In this document: one piece after another, positions 33,686 to 34,877 of the stretch
Layout: each line of letters begins with the position of its first letter
How positions within the stretch are numbered: position 1 is the first letter of the stretch
From: CBDUBH01 sp965365345
GTDB lineage: Bacteria; Bacteroidota; Ignavibacteria; Ignavibacteriales; SURF-24
Direction: 5' to 3'
NCBI GenBank assembly: GCA_965365345.1
Contig: CBDUBH010000035.1
Location: 1-34,877, forward strand
DNA: 34,877 nt
Notes under the pieces: model-generated
Told to the model about the DNA's origin: nothing
The model's database searches: none
The model's input: only the letters and a program-made list of their open reading frames with translations
Translations under genes and position numbers: made by a program

Positions 33686-34474
33686 TTAATCAGAAACAAT
33701 AGTTAAATGGGGCCCGATATATCCAATGTAGACCTTATGTGAAACATTATCAGCATAAAAATGGAAACGTAAATCTCCTGTCTTAATGTGTAATTCAAAA
33801 TTTTTCCTGCTTCCATCTGGAAGCGAAAAAACACGTTCATTTCCATATTTTGCCATTGTTTGTTCAGATTCAGGAGAAATATTCAAAGAATAACCTTGAT
33901 TTATTAAACGATAATTAAAATTACCATTGTTCCATAATTTAATTGCTTGATCAAAAGTTTTCAATTTTTTTATTATTTGATTAAAATAACTAGAATTGCC
34001 GATCTTACTTAGTTGGCTTTCAACTTCACCACATAAAACTAAGTGTGGAAAAAGAAAATCCCGTCTTTGCCAAAATGTTGTCGGAGTTAGACTCCAAATA
34101 TATTTTTGTTTGCAATCTAAAAAAGAAGTTAAATTATTTATTCTTCGGTTTAGTGAAACATTTGTTATAGAAAAATCAATACCTAAAAATGCATTGAACA
34201 TATTAGGAAAGTTTTGATCTAGTAGATTCTCTTCAAATGTACTAATTTCACAACTGTTTAATTGCTCAATAAATTTAATAATGGCTGCTGATGAAAAAGA
34301 ATTATTATAAAAAAGGTCAAGTACGTTTTTTAGAGCCCATACAGAGTCATGTTTATACAAATGATCAAATTGTTCACATTCAACTTTTATGGGAATTATT
34401 TCTTCGAATCCAGATATAAACTTCCTTTGGTCATTTAGTTCAATTGATTGATTGTATAGAAAATAATTAAGCAT
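33686..34474 (-). CDS. Unknown protein paired with the DUF3696-type ATPase
   Basis: The 262-residue protein has no signal peptide or membrane helix. Residues 1-200 are not recognised. The last 50 residues (FSLPDGSRKNFELHIKT then LRFHFYADN and VYIGYIGPHL) form a compact beta-rich module that looks like small RelE/ParE-like folds with conserved basic and aromatic residues; the toxin reading is speculative. It begins eight bases inside the ATPase gene and ends four bases before hsdR, so the three are one transcriptional unit. ATPase plus small partner is the organisation of many two-gene defence modules. Confidence 0.6.
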   Translation of the reverse strand: MLNYFLYNQSIELNDQRKFISGFEEIIPIKVECEQFDHLYKHDSVWALKNVLDLFYNNSFSSAAIIKFIEQLNSCEISTFEENLLDQNFPNMFNAFLGIDFSITNVSLNRRINNLTSFLDCKQKYIWSLTPTTFWQRRDFLFPHLVLCGEVESQLSKIGNSSYFNQIIKKLKTFDQAIKLWNNGNFNYRLINQGYSLNISPESEQTMAKYGNERVFSLPDGSRKNFELHIKTGDLRFHFYADNVSHKVYIGYIGPHLTIVSD

Positions 34475-34877
34475 TACTTTTCCTCGAAGAAATTAATTCA
34501 GCAAAATCAACTTGTGTTTGATCAAAAAAACCTCTAGGCCACATAGAAAGCTCACCTTGATCAGTTAAAGCTATACTTTGAACTATAGGTTGAATACTTT
34601 CCTCATCATGATTGAAATAATTTATTGTAACTTGATCATTTTTTATTTCTTTTTTAGCAACCGCAATTTGAAGTCCATTAATGATATGGTCGCTGTGAGT
34701 TTCGACAACCACATTAACACCAGCACTTGCTACCATAGCTAAAAATCTTCCAATCTTAGATTGTGCTGCAGGATGCAAGTGTGCTTCTGGGTTTTCAACA
34801 ATAAAAAAACTTCCCTTTTTAGCAACCAAACCAGTGGCAATTATAGGGAGAACATAGCTTACACCAAATCCAAGGTT
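34467..34877 (-). CDS. C-terminal part of a DUF3696-type AAA ATPase (OLD/RecF-like), cut by window edge
   Basis: The visible 136 residues run off the right edge with no start inside the window: the frame stays open back to 34877 (NLGFGVSYVLPI). They hold the ATPase Walker B region FIVENPEAHLHPAAQSKIG, the switch ETHSDHIINGLQ and the typical DUF3696 ending LSMWPRGFFDQ. The P-loop lies outside the window. The family is an SMC/OLD-like ATPase found in defence and repair contexts. It overlaps the 262-residue gene by eight bases, which makes the two a likely pair. Any start assigned within the window would be wrong. Confidence 0.8.
   Translation of the reverse strand, partial: NLGFGVSYVLPIIATGLVAKKGSFFIVENPEAHLHPAAQSKIGRFLAMVASAGVNVVVETHSDHIINGLQIAVAKKEIKNDQVTINYFNHDEESIQPIVQSIALTDQGELSMWPRGFFDQTQVDFAELISSRKSNA

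Noticed and set aside
33682..33699. TTG start for HsdR
   Set aside because: ATG 33681 gives the family-like N-terminus MKITESAIEILS and a four-base gap to the upstream stop.
25843..34877. CRISPR array in the island
   Set aside because: No regularly spaced repeat units and no cas genes are visible.

Overview
The window is chromosomal DNA of an AT-rich, anaerobic-type bacterium. NADH-linked trimeric [FeFe] hydrogenase genes, FloA, ClpC, a PIN-PhoH protein and Shine-Dalgarno-like sites before many genes would suit the Bacteroidetes/Chlorobi side of the tree, for example an Ignavibacteria-like organism. That placement is inference; no rRNA or marker gene here decides it.

Layout. (1) 1-8573, minus strand: one run of seven genes, hydC-hydB-hydA, then a histidine kinase that carries a hydrogenase-like iron-sulfur/H-cluster sensor domain, then three receiver proteins, the last cut by the window edge. 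A GTGA-N6-TCAC palindrome lies upstream of hydC and fits a Rex or CRP/FNR-type operator. (2) 8818-9816, plus: a cation diffusion facilitator. (3) 9813-13953, minus: a tight group pyrE, M64 peptidase, SpoIIE-type phosphatase, VOC lipoprotein, purE. (4) 14170-16674, minus: clpC with a clear intrinsic terminator. (5) 16945-20406, plus: floA, a small membrane-anchored protein and a UvrD/PcrA-type helicase, overlapping one another. (6) 20403-23229, minus: a MATE transporter, a 336-base non-coding stretch, a LytTR response regulator and a small basic protein. (7) 23361-25842, plus except for one tRNA: PIN-PhoH protein, tRNA-Ser(GGA) on minus, ZIP metal transporter, tRNA-Ser(CGA). (8) 25843-34877, all minus: what looks like one end of an integrative island inserted beside tRNA-Ser(CGA). 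It holds a tyrosine recombinase, a small HTH protein, an unknown 258-residue protein, an unusual 554-residue protein that looks like a degenerate sigma-54-activator relative, HsdR of a type I restriction system, an unknown 262-residue protein, and the C-terminal end of a DUF3696-type ATPase running off the window.

Two places stand out. The first is the 21.8-22.1 kb non-coding stretch. Immediately after the LytTR regulator gene there is a direct repeat with the spacing and sequence expected of a LytTR binding site. A promoter-like element follows 10 bp further on, then an RNA that can fold into a 13-bp hairpin with a C-rich loop, a second CCCCUCAA box and an intrinsic terminator. This reads as a regulator plus its own small-RNA target, similar in logic to AgrA-RNAIII, although no function is proven. 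The second is the defence-like end of the island, where a dead-AAA+ regulator-like protein and an ATPase/partner pair flank hsdR without hsdM or hsdS in view.

The hydrogenase run also suggests a working unit: HydABC couples NAD(H) and hydrogen, and the downstream H-cluster-bearing kinase and receivers could report hydrogen or redox state. No hydrogenase maturation genes (hydE, hydF, hydG) are in the window.
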